Shown in pieces: positions 52,553-62,679 of a stretch of DNA of 64,000 nucleotides. This DNA is from Roseicyclus mahoneyensis. GTDB lineage: Bacteria; Pseudomonadota; Alphaproteobacteria; Rhodobacterales; Rhodobacteraceae. A program made the translations under genes and the position numbers. How positions within the stretch are numbered: the first letter of the stretch is position 1; the number at the start of each line of letters is the position of its first letter. The notes below the pieces were generated by a model. It was not told the origin of the DNA. It searched no databases and saw only the letters and a list, made by a program, of their open reading frames with translations. The stretch covers positions 1 through 64,000 of the forward strand of contig NZ_QGGW01000010.1 in the NCBI RefSeq assembly GCF_003148775.1, written 5' to 3'.

Positions 52553-52610
52553 TTTGGCCTCATCGAATTGATAGTGAAAAATTCAAAGACCCGACAGGAA
52601 AGGCAAGACC

Positions 52611-54188
52611 ATGACATTTCTGACCCTGACGCGGCGCGCGGCCCTTGCAGGCGGTGCCGCCCTTGCATTGGCCCTCTCGTCGCTGACCCCTGCCATGGCC
52701 CAGACGCCACCCGGCGTGTTGATCGTGGGTCAGGTGGCCGAGCCGCAGGCGCTTGACCCCCATGCCGTGACCGCCGTCAACGATTTCCGCATCCTGATGA
52801 ATGTCTATGACGGCCTCGTCCGCTACGCCCCCGGCACGCTCGAGGTCGAACCGGCTTTGGCGAGCGCGTGGGACGTATCGGAGGACGGCACCGTCTACAC
52901 CTTCAGCTTGCGCGACGGCATCACTTTCCACGACGGCACGCCCTTCGATGCGGAGGCCGTGGTCTTCAACTTCGAACGCATGCTGAACGAGGAACACCCG
53001 TTCCACGACACCGGCCCCTTCCCGCTGTCCTTCTTCTTCTCATCGATCCAATCCGTCGAAGCCGTCGACCCGCTCACCGTCCGCTTCACGCTTGACGGCC
53101 CATATGCGCCCTTCTTGTCTAACCTCGCCTATCCCACCGGCCTGATCGTCTCGCCCACAGCGGTCGAAACGCACGGCGCCGACTTCGGGCGCAACCCGTC
53201 CGGCACCGGACCCTTTCGCTTCGTCGAATGGCGCTCGAACGAGGCGGTGGTGATCGAGGCCAACCCCGATTACTGGGATGGCGCCCCCGCGCTTGAGGCC
53301 GTCGTCTTCCGCCCCATCACCGATGCCAACACCCGCGTGGCGGAAATGCTGTCGGGCGGCATCGACATGATGGTCGAGGTTCCCCCGGTGGCCCTGTCGG
53401 AATTCCGCAGTGACGATTTCCGCATCGTCGAACAGGCAGGGCCCCATGTCTGGTTCCTGATCCTCAACCTGCGCGAAGGCCCTTTTACCGACCAACTGGT
53501 GCGACAGGCCGCCAATTACGCCATCAACAAGACCGCTCTTGTAGAAGAAGTCTTGGAGGGCACCGCCGCCGTCGCCGCCGGCCCCACGCCCCCCGCCTTT
53601 GCCTGGGCCTATAACGAGGATCTGGAACCCTACCCCTATGACCCCGACCGCGCCCGCGCCCTTCTGGCCGAGGCAGGCGTGGAAAACCCAGCGATCACCT
53701 TCTACGTGACCGAGGGCGGATCGGGCATGCTCGACCCTGTCGCCATGGGCACCGCCATTCAGGCCGACCTCGAGGCCGTGGGCTTCGACGTCACGATCGA
53801 GACCTATGAATGGAACACCTTCCTCGGCCGCGTGAACCCCGGGCTGGAAGGCGAGGCCGACATGGCGCAGATGGCCTGGATGACCAACGATCCCGACACC
53901 TTGCCCTATCTCGCGCTGCGCACCGAGGCCTGGCCGGAACAAGGCGGCTTCAACTCCGGCTACTATTCCAACCCGGCCGTCGACGCCCTGCTGGAAGAAG
54001 CCCGCACCGCCACCGATCAGGACCGCCGGGCAGAGCTTTACCGCGAGATGCAGGTGATCGTGCAGCAAGATGCGCCTTGGGTGTTTGTCGCCAACTGGGT
54101 GCAGAATGCCGTGACCTCGGACCGGGTCGAGAACTTCACGCTTGAGCCGTCGTTCTTCCTGCTGCTGGATGACGTGGTCAAGAACTGA
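52611..54188 (+). CDS. ABC transporter substrate-binding protein (peptide type)
   Basis: This 525-residue protein of solute-binding family 5 has a signal sequence that includes a twin arginine (TLTRRAALAGGAALALALSSLTPAMAQ), so Tat export is possible. The mature part starts VLIVGQVAEPQALDPHAV and shows NVYDGLVRYAPGTLEVEPALASAWD, FSLRDGITFHDGTPFDAEAV and GTGPFRFVEWRSNE. AGGAAAGG precedes the ATG. It is the first gene of the second peptide-type importer. A hairpin and an 11-bp triple repeat separate it from the permease gene. Confidence 0.93.
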   Translation: MTFLTLTRRAALAGGAALALALSSLTPAMAQTPPGVLIVGQVAEPQALDPHAVTAVNDFRILMNVYDGLVRYAPGTLEVEPALASAWDVSEDGTVYTFSLRDGITFHDGTPFDAEAVVFNFERMLNEEHPFHDTGPFPLSFFFSSIQSVEAVDPLTVRFTLDGPYAPFLSNLAYPTGLIVSPTAVETHGADFGRNPSGTGPFRFVEWRSNEAVVIEANPDYWDGAPALEAVVFRPITDANTRVAEMLSGGIDMMVEVPPVALSEFRSDDFRIVEQAGPHVWFLILNLREGPFTDQLVRQAANYAINKTALVEEVLEGTAAVAAGPTPPAFAWAYNEDLEPYPYDPDRARALLAEAGVENPAITFYVTEGGSGMLDPVAMGTAIQADLEAVGFDVTIETYEWNTFLGRVNPGLEGEADMAQMAWMTNDPDTLPYLALRTEAWPEQGGFNSGYYSNPAVDALLEEARTATDQDRRAELYREMQVIVQQDAPWVFVANWVQNAVTSDRVENFTLEPSFFLLLDDVVKN

Positions 54189-54207
54189 CACCGCAACCCG
54201 GGCCGCG

Positions 54208-54231
54208 CGGCAGGGCATGGGCCTTGCCGCA
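54208..54231 (+). promoter_or_regulatory. Intercistronic stem-loop after the substrate-binding gene
   Basis: GCGGCAGGGC (54208-54217) pairs with GCCTTGCCGC (54222-54231) with one G-U, around an ATGG loop and without a T run. It is likely an mRNA-stabilising or attenuating hairpin. Confidence 0.7.
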
Positions 54232-54245
54232 CGATCCGGGCCATA

Positions 54246-54278
54246 TGTACGAGATGTGTACGGCCTGTGTACGCGCTG
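54246..54278. repeat. Three 11-bp direct repeats (TGTACGnnnTG)
   Basis: TGTACGAGATG, TGTACGGCCTG and TGTACGCGCTG follow one another without gaps. The 11-bp period places each copy on the same face of the helix. They lie in the intercistronic gap, 30 bp upstream of the permease start. This is consistent with cooperative regulator binding, but no regulator is known. Confidence 0.8.
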
Positions 54279-54308
54279 TTCAGGCCCGCATCCGCCGCAG
54301 GGGGCGCC

Positions 54309-55256
54309 ATGACCCGATACATCCTCCGCCGCTTGCTCTCCGCGATCCCCGTTCTCTTCGGCATCTCGGTCATCGTCTTCGCGATCATGGCGCTGATCCC
54401 GGGCGACCCGGCGCTGGCGATCTTGGGCAGCTTTGCCACGCCCGAAAACGTGGCGCGGCTCAACGCGGATCTGGGCCTCGATAAACCCCTGATCCAGCAA
54501 TATTTCATCTGGTTGGGCAACATGCTGCAGGGCGATTTCGGGCGCTCGTTCAACCTCAACCGCCCGGTGCTGGACGAGGTGCTGGACCGCTTCAACGCCA
54601 CGCTGGTGCTGGCCGGAACCAGTTTCGTGCTGTGCGCATTTCTTGGCATCGTCGCGGGCGTGGTATCGGCGGCCAATCAATACGGCTGGGCCGACAAGGG
54701 CATCACCTTCGTCGTTTTGCTCGGTATTTCAATACCTTCCTTCTTCCTCGGGATGATGATGATACTCACCTTCGCGGTGAACCTGCGCTGGCTTCCCGCC
54801 TCGGGCATGTGGCCGATCTACGGCGAGCGCGATCTTTGGGCGCTCCTGCGTCACCTGACGCTCCCGGCGCTGGCGCTGTCCGTCGTGGCCACCGGCGTCA
54901 TCGCGCGGCTGGCGCGGTCGGCCATGCTCGAGGTGCTCAGGCAGGATTTCATCCGCACCGCGCGGGCCAAGGGCGTGCATGAGCGCGGCGTGATCTGGCG
55001 CCATGCGCTGCGCGCCGCGATGGTCTCGATCATCCCGATCCTCGGCATTCAGGCGGGCTTCGTGCTGTCGGGTGCGGTCTATATCGAGGTCGTGTTCCAA
55101 TGGCCCGGCATCGGCCGCATGCTGGTCGACGCGATCTTGCGCCGCGACATCTTGCTGGTGCAGGGCGGCGTGATCTTTGTCGCCGCCTGCTATGTCCTGT
55201 TCAACATCGTGGTGGATGTGGCCCAAAGCCTGCTCGACCCGAGGATCAAGACATGA
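54309..55256 (+). CDS. ABC transporter permease (DppB type)
   Basis: The 315-residue permease starts RYILRRLLSAIPVLFGISVIVFAIMALIPGDPA and has the EAA loop EVLRQDFIRTARAKGVHERGVIWRHALRAA and six membrane segments. The ATG at 54309 was preferred over an ATG 14 codons upstream, which would add a non-family extension reaching into the repeat region. The stop overlaps the next start (ATGA). Confidence 0.93.
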   Translation: MTRYILRRLLSAIPVLFGISVIVFAIMALIPGDPALAILGSFATPENVARLNADLGLDKPLIQQYFIWLGNMLQGDFGRSFNLNRPVLDEVLDRFNATLVLAGTSFVLCAFLGIVAGVVSAANQYGWADKGITFVVLLGISIPSFFLGMMMILTFAVNLRWLPASGMWPIYGERDLWALLRHLTLPALALSVVATGVIARLARSAMLEVLRQDFIRTARAKGVHERGVIWRHALRAAMVSIIPILGIQAGFVLSGAVYIEVVFQWPGIGRMLVDAILRRDILLVQGGVIFVAACYVLFNIVVDVAQSLLDPRIKT

Positions 55257-57130
55257 GGTCGCTGGCGCTTCTGGCGCGCAACCGTCTGGCGCTCGGCGGC
55301 CTCATAGTCATGGGCCTTGTCGTGTTTCTGGCGCTGTTGACGCCCGCCTTGCCGCTCAAGCCGCCCAACATCACCGACACCTCAAACCGCTTCCTGCCGC
55401 CCTTTTCCCAAGGCGCGATCCTCGGCACCGACCACCTTGGCCGCGACCTGCTTTCGCGGCTCATGTGGGGCACGCGCCTGTCGTTGGCCGTGGGGTTTGC
55501 CGCAGCACTCATCGCCGCCACCATCGGGGCCGCCATCGGGATCGTCGCGGGCTACTACGGCGGGCGCACCGACAATGTCATCATGCGCGGCGTCGACATG
55601 CTGATGGCCTTCCCCTACATTTTGCTCGCACTCGCCATCGTCGCCGCCCTCGGCCCCGGCCTGATCAACGCGCTGGTCGCGGTCGCCGCCGTCAACATCC
55701 CGTTTTTCGCCCGCAACATCCGCGGCATCACGGTCGGCATCGCGCACAAGGAATTCGTCGACGCCGCGCGCCTATCCGGCATGTCGGATGCCCGCATCAT
55801 CTTGACCGAGATCTTGCCCAACGTGATCCCCGTCATCGTCATCGCCATGTCCACGACCGTCGGCTGGATGATCCTGGAGACCGCGGGCCTCAGCTTCCTC
55901 GGCCTCGGCAGCCAGCCGCCCGTCGCCGATCTGGGGTCCATGCTGGGCGAGGCGCGCGCGGCGCTGATCACCAACCCCCACACCTCCATCGTGCCGGGGT
56001 TGATGATCCTCGTCATCGTCATGGCGATCAACCTCTTGGGCGACGGCATCCGCGATGCGCTCGACCCACGGCTGAAATCCGGCGCGCTCAACCGCCCTCT
56101 GCCTGCCACACTCGTCGCGCCGTCCCGCCAACCCGCAGCCCAGCACGCCGACGCCATCCTGACGCTGGACAACCTCCAGACCCAGTTCCACGTCAAAGAC
56201 CGCGTCTATCGCGCCGTGGGCGGCGTGTCGCTGTCGGTCAAACCCGGCGAATGTCTTGGCATCATCGGAGAAAGCGGCTCGGGCAAATCCGTCACCGCGC
56301 TCTCCGTCATGGGCCTCGTCGCCTCACCCCCCGGTATCATCACCGGCGGCTCCGTCCATTACCAAGGCGAGGATCTGGTCGGCGCGCCTTACCGCCGCCT
56401 CCGCACCCTCAGGGGCCGCGAGGTCGCCTATATCTTTCAGGACCCGCAGGCCACGCTCCACCCGCTCTACCGCGTCGGCGACCAGCTGATCGAGGCGATC
56501 ACCGCCCACCGCCCGCTTTCGAGGGACGAGGGCCGCCGCAAGGCCATCGACCTGCTCGATGCCGTGCGCATCCCCAACGCCAGCGCCCGCGTGAACGACT
56601 ACCCGCACGAGATGTCGGGCGGCATGCGCCAGCGCGTCGGCATCGCCATGGCGCTGGCCAATGACCCCGAGGTCATCATCGCGGACGAGCCCACCACCGC
56701 GCTGGACGTGACCGTTCAGGCGCAGATCCTGTCGCTACTGGATGACCTGCGCCGCGAACGCGGGCTCGCTATCGTTTTCATCACGCATGACTTCGGCGTC
56801 GTGGGGCAATTGTGCGACCGCGTCGCCGTCATGTATGCTGGCCGCATTGTCGAACAGGGGCCGACCCGCGCCATCCTCGACGCGCCGCGCCATCCCTATA
56901 CCGCCCGCCTGATGGCCTGCGTGCCCGAGCTTGGCGGCGGCAAGCGGCGGCTCGACGCGATCCCAGGCCTGCCACCCGCCGTCGATGACCTGCCCCCCGG
57001 CTGCGCCTTCGCGCCGCGCTGCGACCGCGCGACCGAGACCTGCCGCACGGGCGAGATCCCGCTCGACAAGGTGGGCGACCGTGCGCTCCGCTGCCTCCAC
57101 CCGGTCACCATGACGGAGGCGGTGTCATGA
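55253..57130 (+). CDS. Fused ABC permease (DppC type) and ATP-binding protein (DppD type)
   Basis: The 625-residue protein joins two normally separate subunits. Residues 1-290 are a DppC permease ([25 protein letters not shown] loop [26 protein letters not shown]). After a linker at about 285-305, residues 305-625 are an ABC ATPase with Walker [10 protein letters not shown], signature [15 protein letters not shown], Walker [12 protein letters not shown], and an oligopeptide-type C-terminal extension ([17 protein letters not shown]). No stop or frame shift separates them. The fusion fixes one ATPase to the pore, and the second ATPase is encoded separately downstream. Confidence 0.93.
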   Translation: MRSLALLARNRLALGGLIVMGLVVFLALLTPALPLKPPNITDTSNRFLPPFSQGAILGTDHLGRDLLSRLMWGTRLSLAVGFAAALIAATIGAAIGIVAGYYGGRTDNVIMRGVDMLMAFPYILLALAIVAALGPGLINALVAVAAVNIPFFARNIRGITVGIAHKEFVDAARLSGMSDARIILTEILPNVIPVIVIAMSTTVGWMILETAGLSFLGLGSQPPVADLGSMLGEARAALITNPHTSIVPGLMILVIVMAINLLGDGIRDALDPRLKSGALNRPLPATLVAPSRQPAAQHADAILTLDNLQTQFHVKDRVYRAVGGVSLSVKPGECLGIIGESGSGKSVTALSVMGLVASPPGIITGGSVHYQGEDLVGAPYRRLRTLRGREVAYIFQDPQATLHPLYRVGDQLIEAITAHRPLSRDEGRRKAIDLLDAVRIPNASARVNDYPHEMSGGMRQRVGIAMALANDPEVIIADEPTTALDVTVQAQILSLLDDLRRERGLAIVFITHDFGVVGQLCDRVAVMYAGRIVEQGPTRAILDAPRHPYTARLMACVPELGGGKRRLDAIPGLPPAVDDLPPGCAFAPRCDRATETCRTGEIPLDKVGDRALRCLHPVTMTEAVS

Positions 57131-58089
57131 CCACCCCCGCCCTGCGCCTCGACACCCTGTCGAAAACCTTTCCGCTTGGCCGCAGCCTCTTCGGCCCGGA
57201 ACGCCCCGGTGTGCGTGCCGTCCACCCCATCACTCTCGACGTGATGCCCGGCGAAACGCTTGGGATCGTGGGGGAATCAGGCTGCGGCAAGTCCACGCTG
57301 GCGCGCATGCTGGTGGGGCTGATCCCACCCACCACCGGCACCATCGAAATCGAGGGCGCGGCGCTTGACAATGCCGACCCCGCCGTCTTCGGCAAGCGCA
57401 TCCAGTATGTCTTTCAGGACCCGATCAGCAGTCTCAACCCGCGCAAGACCATCCGCCAGATCATGGAGGCGCCGCTCAAACTCCTGCACGGCATGGACCG
57501 CGCCGCGCGCACGACCCGCATCGCCGAGATTTTCGAGACGGTGTCGCTGCGCGCCGACTTCCTCGACCGCTACCCGCACGAGTTTTCCGGCGGGCAGGCG
57601 CAGCGCATCGGCATCGCGCGGGCCTTGGCGGCCGAGGCGCGCATCTTGATCCTTGATGAACCCGTTTCGGCGCTCGACGTGTCGGTGCAGGCGCAGGTGC
57701 TGAACCTGCTGGCCGACCTCAAGGCGCGGCTGGGGCTGACCTATCTGTTCATTTCCCATGACCTCGCCGTGGTGGAGGCTGTGTCGGACCGCATCGCGGT
57801 GCTCTATTTCGGGTCAGTCGTGGAACTGGGACGGGCCGAAGATGTGTTCCGCACCCCCCGCCACCCCTATACGAAGCTGCTGGCCGACAGCGCGCCGGTC
57901 GTGGGCCGCCCCCTGCGCGCGCCGGAAGGCGCCGAGACCGAGTTGCCCGATCCGCTGAACCCGCCCGAGGGTTGCGCCTTTCGCGCCCGCTGTCCGCGCG
58001 CGACCGATTTGTGCCGAAAGCTGGTGCCCACCCTTGCCCCCGCGGACGCAGGGCATTCGGTGGCCTGCCACAACCCGCTTGGGGGCTAG
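57127..58089 (+). CDS. ABC transporter ATP-binding protein (DppF/OppF type)
   Basis: The 320-residue ATPase has Walker [10 protein letters not shown], signature [15 protein letters not shown], Walker [12 protein letters not shown] and the oligopeptide extension [18 protein letters not shown], which in some relatives carries an iron-sulfur cluster. Its ATG overlaps the stop of the fused permease-ATPase. It completes the transporter: binding protein, permease, permease-ATPase, ATPase. It ends 1 bp from the convergent response-regulator gene, leaving no room for a dedicated terminator. Confidence 0.94.
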   Translation: MTTPALRLDTLSKTFPLGRSLFGPERPGVRAVHPITLDVMPGETLGIVGESGCGKSTLARMLVGLIPPTTGTIEIEGAALDNADPAVFGKRIQYVFQDPISSLNPRKTIRQIMEAPLKLLHGMDRAARTTRIAEIFETVSLRADFLDRYPHEFSGGQAQRIGIARALAAEARILILDEPVSALDVSVQAQVLNLLADLKARLGLTYLFISHDLAVVEAVSDRIAVLYFGSVVELGRAEDVFRTPRHPYTKLLADSAPVVGRPLRAPEGAETELPDPLNPPEGCAFRARCPRATDLCRKLVPTLAPADAGHSVACHNPLGG

Positions 58090-58090
58090 G

Positions 58091-58705
58091 TCAGAACAGG
58101 CCCGCCTCCTTGGCGGTCATCGCGGCCTGCGTTCGGTTGGTCGCCCCGATCTTGCGGTAAAGCGTCTTCATGTGCAGCTTGACGGTCGGCTCCTTGATGC
58201 CAAGCTCATGAGCGATTTCCTTGTTCGCCATGCCCTTGCACAGCTTTTCCAGAACCTGCAGTTCGCGCTGAGTGAGCTTTTGCGCCAAGGCGTTGACTGG
58301 CGTCTGCAGGCGCGCCTCGCTCATCAGGTCGGTCGGTGCATAGCGTTCACCCATCGCCATGAAGCGGACAGCGTTCACGAAGGATTTGGGAGCCAAGGTC
58401 TTGGGCAGGAACCCCGCCGCGCCCATGTCGAGCGCCTCTTGCACCACTTCGCGCGGGGCATTTCCCGACATCAGCGCGACATGTGCCCCCTTGGACGCGC
58501 CCAGCATGCGCGCCAAGCCCTCAAGGCCATCCATCCCCGGCATGCGATAGTCGAGCAAGATCAGGTCGAACGCGTCCGAGGAAGCGACCGCGGCCAACGC
58601 GCCGGCAAGATCACCGGCTGCGGTGACCACGATCTGTTCCTTCTGGAACCACGCATCGAAAAATTCCCGCAACAGGTCGTGATCGTCGGCAATCAACAGG
58701 CGCAT
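58091..58705 (-). CDS. LuxR-type response regulator (NarL/FixJ family)
   Basis: The 204-residue regulator has an N-terminal receiver (MRLLIADDHDLLREFF, phospho-acceptor aspartate in LILLDYRMPGMDG near residue 52, signal threonine/serine in VALMSGNAP, lysine in GFLPKTLAP). A C-terminal GerE/LuxR helix-turn-helix follows (LTQRELQVLEKLCKGMANKEIAHELGIKEPTVKLHMKTLYRKIGATNR). It starts 2 bp after the hybrid kinase gene, so it is very probably a phosphorelay partner of that kinase. Its targets are unknown. Confidence 0.94.
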   Translation of the reverse strand: MRLLIADDHDLLREFFDAWFQKEQIVVTAAGDLAGALAAVASSDAFDLILLDYRMPGMDGLEGLARMLGASKGAHVALMSGNAPREVVQEALDMGAAGFLPKTLAPKSFVNAVRFMAMGERYAPTDLMSEARLQTPVNALAQKLTQRELQVLEKLCKGMANKEIAHELGIKEPTVKLHMKTLYRKIGATNRTQAAMTAKEAGLF

Positions 58706-58707
58706 CG

Positions 58708-61700
58708 TTACTCTTCCTGATCAATCATACGCAAAAGGGCCAGTTCGGCCTGCAAGACAAGCGCCGCGCGGTCCACGGGCTTGGGCAGAACGGCGGCGAA
58801 ACCCGCGCCCGACCGCCCGGCCTCCCCGGCCAGCGCGGTGACCAGCAGCACCGGCAAACCGGGCGCATGGGCCTGCGCCGCGCGCGCCAGATCGGCGCCT
58901 GTCATGCCGGGCATGTCGTAGTCGGTCACCAGCAGATCCCAAGACTCAGCGTCATCGGCGAGCGCCTCGAGGATGTCGGATGGATCGGTGCTGGGCGCGA
59001 CCTCGGCGCCGGCCGCCTCGAGATAGGCGGTCAGGATATCCAGCACATCTTGCTGGTCATCGACGACAAGGATCATCTTGCCGTCAAGCCGCCCGGTCAC
59101 GTCCTCGGTGCTGACCGTCACGGGCGTGGTGGGGGCTTCGGCCTCGACTGGCCAGAACACGTCAAAGCGCGTGCCCTGCCCCGGTGCAGTATCGAGATGC
59201 ATCGCGCCACCGTTGTCGCCGATCACGGTCGACACCACGGCCAGACCCAGCCCCGTGCCCTTGTCGCCCTTGGTGCTGAAATAGGGGTCGAGGATGCGCG
59301 CCGCGACCTCGGGCGGCATGCCCGGCCCGGTATCGACCACCGACAGGCGCGCATAGCGCCGCTTGGGGTCGAGCCGCCCCACCGCCAGTGGCTGATCGGC
59401 AGTGCCGAACTCGGGTTCGCTCAGGCTTATGGCGATGGAGCCGGGTCGCTCGGCCAGCGCGTCGCGCGCGTTAATCGCAAGGTTGAGCACGACCTGCAAG
59501 ATGTCGGTCGGATCGGCCATCGCCTCGATCGGAGTTTCGGGCAAGGTCACGAAAAGCCGCATCGGCGCCCGCAGGCTGGAGCGGACAAGCTCGGCCGCCT
59601 CGCGCACCGGATCGCGCAGGTCAAGGGCCACCCGCTCGGGCTGGCGCGCGCCCAGCGCCAGCAGCCGCCGCACCAGACCCGCCGCCTGATCGGAGGCCGC
59701 AAGGATGCGCGCCGCCCCCACGGCGGTCGCATCATCGGCCGAGGCGGTTTCGCGGATCAGCGACGCGCCGCCCGCGATCACCGCCAGCAGGTTGTTGAAA
59801 TCATGCGCCAATCCGGCCGCCATCTGGCCGATCATCTCGCGCCGCTGGGCCAGCTGCAATTCGTTTTGCAGCCGGTCACGCTCGGCCCGCTCGAACCGGC
59901 GCCCGGTGATGTCGCGGCTGATGCACAAAAGCCCGCCATCCTCCTTGAGGGTCAGCGACACGTCTTGATCGACGGGCGTGCCGTCGCGCGACAGGCCCAT
60001 GATCTCACCCGACCAGCCGCCGTCGCGCATCAGTGCGGGCATCGCATGCGAGGCCATCCAGGCGGTTTCCTCCGGGCCATAGAGAACGGACCAGTGCCGC
60101 CCCAGAACCTCGCGCTCCTGCGTGTAGCCGAACATCTCCAGATGGGCGCGGTTCATGTAGACGAAATGCCCCGCGGCATCGGTGATGGAAATGCCATCGA
60201 GGCTGGCCTCCATCGCGGTGGCGCGGTCGGCAAGGGCGCGCTGCTCGGCCAGCTTGAGGGCGGTGATGTCGACCCTGAGACCGACGCGGCCGCCGTCGGG
60301 CGTGGCCTTTTCATAGACCCTGAGCCATGTGCCATCGACCAGCTGTTGTTCGAATTCGGTGTCGTTGCGGGCGTGCCGTTCCATCCGCTCGGCCAGCCAT
60401 GCCTCCTCCCGACCAATAGCGTCGGGGTATTGGCCGCGCGACAGTCCGAAGCGCAAGATGGCGTCATAGGTCGCGCCGGGTCGCATCACCTCGGCAGAGA
60501 GCGCGTAAAGCTCGCGGTAGCGGCTGTTGCACAGCACCATGCGGTCCTCGGCGTCGAACAAGACAAACCCGTCTTGCAGCGCCTCGACCGCCGTCTCCAG
60601 CGTGGCGCGGGCGCGCGCTGCCGCGTCGGCCGCGTCGCGCAGGGCATCGGCCTGCCGCCGCTGTTCGGTGATGTCGACCTGAACCGCAAGAAATCCGTCA
60701 AGCGCGCCATTGGCGTCATGAACCGGCTGGATGTCGACCGCGAGCCAATAGCGATCGCCGCTGCGCGAGCGGTTCAGGATCTCGCCCTGCACCGGCAGGC
60801 CCGCATCCAGCGCCGCGCGGAAGCGAGCGACCGTGGCCTGATCGGTGGCGTCGCAATGCAGGAAATGGCCGGGGTTGCGCCCGCGCACCTCGCCCAGCGT
60901 CCAGCCCGTCGTGCGCTCGAAGGCCGCGTTGACCCATTGGATTTGCCGTTTGGCGTCGGTGACGATCACAAGGTTGGTGGTGCGCCGCGCGATCATCGAC
61001 AGGCGCTCGATCTCGGCGCTTTGCGCGCGCACCTCGGTGATGTCGCGCAGCGCGAAGATATAGCCCTGATCGCCCACCGCGGTGGCCGACATCTGCCACC
61101 AGCGCGCGACCGGATCGAGCAGCGCAAGCTGGAAAGTGTGGCTGACGCTGCGCGCGCCCGCATCAAGCTCGCGCAGCTTGGCGCGCGCAACTGCCGCCAA
61201 GTCGGCGGGCAGCGTCTCCTCGGGGGTGCGGTTGAGGAAGAAATGGTACACCGGATCGGGCACGACGACCGCGCCCGAATGCCACGAGACAAAGCGCCCG
61301 TCGCGGTCCAGTTCCACGACCAGATCGGGCATGGCCGACAGCACCGCCTCGAGCCTTGCGCGCTGCGACTGCGTTTCGGCATGCACCGCGACCAGCCGTT
61401 CCTCGGCGTCGCGGCGCGCCAGAACCGAGATGATGACCTTGGCGACCGAGCGGATCAGATAGACCTCGCCGGGCAAGAAGCTGCGCAGCGCGCGCACGGC
61501 GTCAAAACCGACGAAGCCGCGGAACCTGCCGTCGCTGACCATCGGCACCGCCAAGAGCGACCGGATGCCCTGTTCGAGCAGGATCTCCTTTTCGGGGGCA
61601 GCTTCCGGCATGGCCGCGACATCGGGGATCATCACCTCTTCGCCGGCATCGAAGACGGCGCGCCAGTGATCGATCATGTCGGCGGGAATGTCTTGCAAGA

Positions 61701-62679
61701 TGTGGCGCATCGGCTCGATGCCCTGCGCGCACCATTCATGGGTATTGTCGATGAAGCCGCCATCGTCGCGCAGCCGGAACACATAGACCCGGTCGCTGTC
61801 GGTCAGCACGCCCATCCGCGCCAGCGCCCGGTCGATGGCGGTGTCGATATGGTCAAGCGGCGCGCCCAGCAGCGCGTCGAGGATGCCGACGACCTCGCCC
61901 TGCATTTCGGTCAGGCGGGTAAAGGCCTTGTGGACCGCCTCGAAGGGCGCGTCGATTACACCTTGCCCCCCCTCCAGCGGTTTGCCCTCGACCAGCGAGA
62001 TCAAAAGCGCGTTGCGCCGCGCCTCGCGCAGCGCCTGCAATGCCTGCGCCGCCAGCTTGGCCACCTGTTCCAGAACCCGCAGATCGCCGGCCGAAAACCG
62101 CCCGGTCTTCTCGCAGGCCAGCACAAGCGCGCCGGGTGCCTCGCCCGGTACCGTCAGGGGCGCGACCAGTGCCGAGGCAAGATCGCGCAGCGCCTCGGGC
62201 CAGACCTCCGCATCGCCTTCGCCTTTCGGGGCGGACAGATCGGCAAGCCTGCGCGCGCGCTCGATCACTGCGGCGGGCAAGGGCAGGACATCGCCCACGA
62301 CACCCTTACGGGCAGAGGCGGAGACGATGATCTGCGCGCCTTGGGCCTGCACGAAAAAGCAGTCGCAGACCTCGAAATCACGCCGCAAGACGTCGAGCAG
62401 CGCCTGCAGCGCCTCATCCGCGCCGGGCTTGCCGGTCAGGGCCTTGAGCGCCTCGGACAGGATGGAGCGTTCCTTGAGCGCCCAGACCTCGCGCTGGCGG
62501 ATCGCTTCCATGTCGGCCAACGCGTCGCGCACGGCCTCGGTCTCGGCCATCAGGCGCTGGTTCATGGCGACAAGTTCGCGGCTCTTGGCCTCCAGCGACG
62601 CCTCGGCCGCGAGACGGGCCTGCCGCTCGCGCTCGAGGTCGGACCGGGACACCGGCGTATCGCTGGTCGCGTCACTCAT
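58708..62679 (-). CDS. Hybrid sensor histidine kinase with GAF and PAS domains
   Basis: This 1323-residue soluble kinase has no membrane segment. From the N-terminus it has a coiled coil (10-65), two GAF-like domains (about 70-215 and 255-420), four PAS domains (about 440-545, 560-685, 690-800 and 810-925), a HisKA-type dimerisation helix with the phospho-acceptor in GLAHDFNNLL (near 958), and a HATPase (NLAINARDAL, DTGPGMPPE, GTGLGLAVV). A C-terminal receiver has its aspartate in LLVTDYDMPGM (near 1254). The second PAS is LOV-like, but GRNPGHFL has proline where photoactive LOV has cysteine. It follows a FIST gene and precedes a LuxR-type regulator, as in NosP/NahK-like modules. Confidence 0.94.
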   Translation of the reverse strand: MSDATSDTPVSRSDLERERQARLAAEASLEAKSRELVAMNQRLMAETEAVRDALADMEAIRQREVWALKERSILSEALKALTGKPGADEALQALLDVLRRDFEVCDCFFVQAQGAQIIVSASARKGVVGDVLPLPAAVIERARRLADLSAPKGEGDAEVWPEALRDLASALVAPLTVPGEAPGALVLACEKTGRFSAGDLRVLEQVAKLAAQALQALREARRNALLISLVEGKPLEGGQGVIDAPFEAVHKAFTRLTEMQGEVVGILDALLGAPLDHIDTAIDRALARMGVLTDSDRVYVFRLRDDGGFIDNTHEWCAQGIEPMRHILQDIPADMIDHWRAVFDAGEEVMIPDVAAMPEAAPEKEILLEQGIRSLLAVPMVSDGRFRGFVGFDAVRALRSFLPGEVYLIRSVAKVIISVLARRDAEERLVAVHAETQSQRARLEAVLSAMPDLVVELDRDGRFVSWHSGAVVVPDPVYHFFLNRTPEETLPADLAAVARAKLRELDAGARSVSHTFQLALLDPVARWWQMSATAVGDQGYIFALRDITEVRAQSAEIERLSMIARRTTNLVIVTDAKRQIQWVNAAFERTTGWTLGEVRGRNPGHFLHCDATDQATVARFRAALDAGLPVQGEILNRSRSGDRYWLAVDIQPVHDANGALDGFLAVQVDITEQRRQADALRDAADAAARARATLETAVEALQDGFVLFDAEDRMVLCNSRYRELYALSAEVMRPGATYDAILRFGLSRGQYPDAIGREEAWLAERMERHARNDTEFEQQLVDGTWLRVYEKATPDGGRVGLRVDITALKLAEQRALADRATAMEASLDGISITDAAGHFVYMNRAHLEMFGYTQEREVLGRHWSVLYGPEETAWMASHAMPALMRDGGWSGEIMGLSRDGTPVDQDVSLTLKEDGGLLCISRDITGRRFERAERDRLQNELQLAQRREMIGQMAAGLAHDFNNLLAVIAGGASLIRETASADDATAVGAARILAASDQAAGLVRRLLALGARQPERVALDLRDPVREAAELVRSSLRAPMRLFVTLPETPIEAMADPTDILQVVLNLAINARDALAERPGSIAISLSEPEFGTADQPLAVGRLDPKRRYARLSVVDTGPGMPPEVAARILDPYFSTKGDKGTGLGLAVVSTVIGDNGGAMHLDTAPGQGTRFDVFWPVEAEAPTTPVTVSTEDVTGRLDGKMILVVDDQQDVLDILTAYLEAAGAEVAPSTDPSDILEALADDAESWDLLVTDYDMPGMTGADLARAAQAHAPGLPVLLVTALAGEAGRSGAGFAAVLPKPVDRAALVLQAELALLRMIDQEE

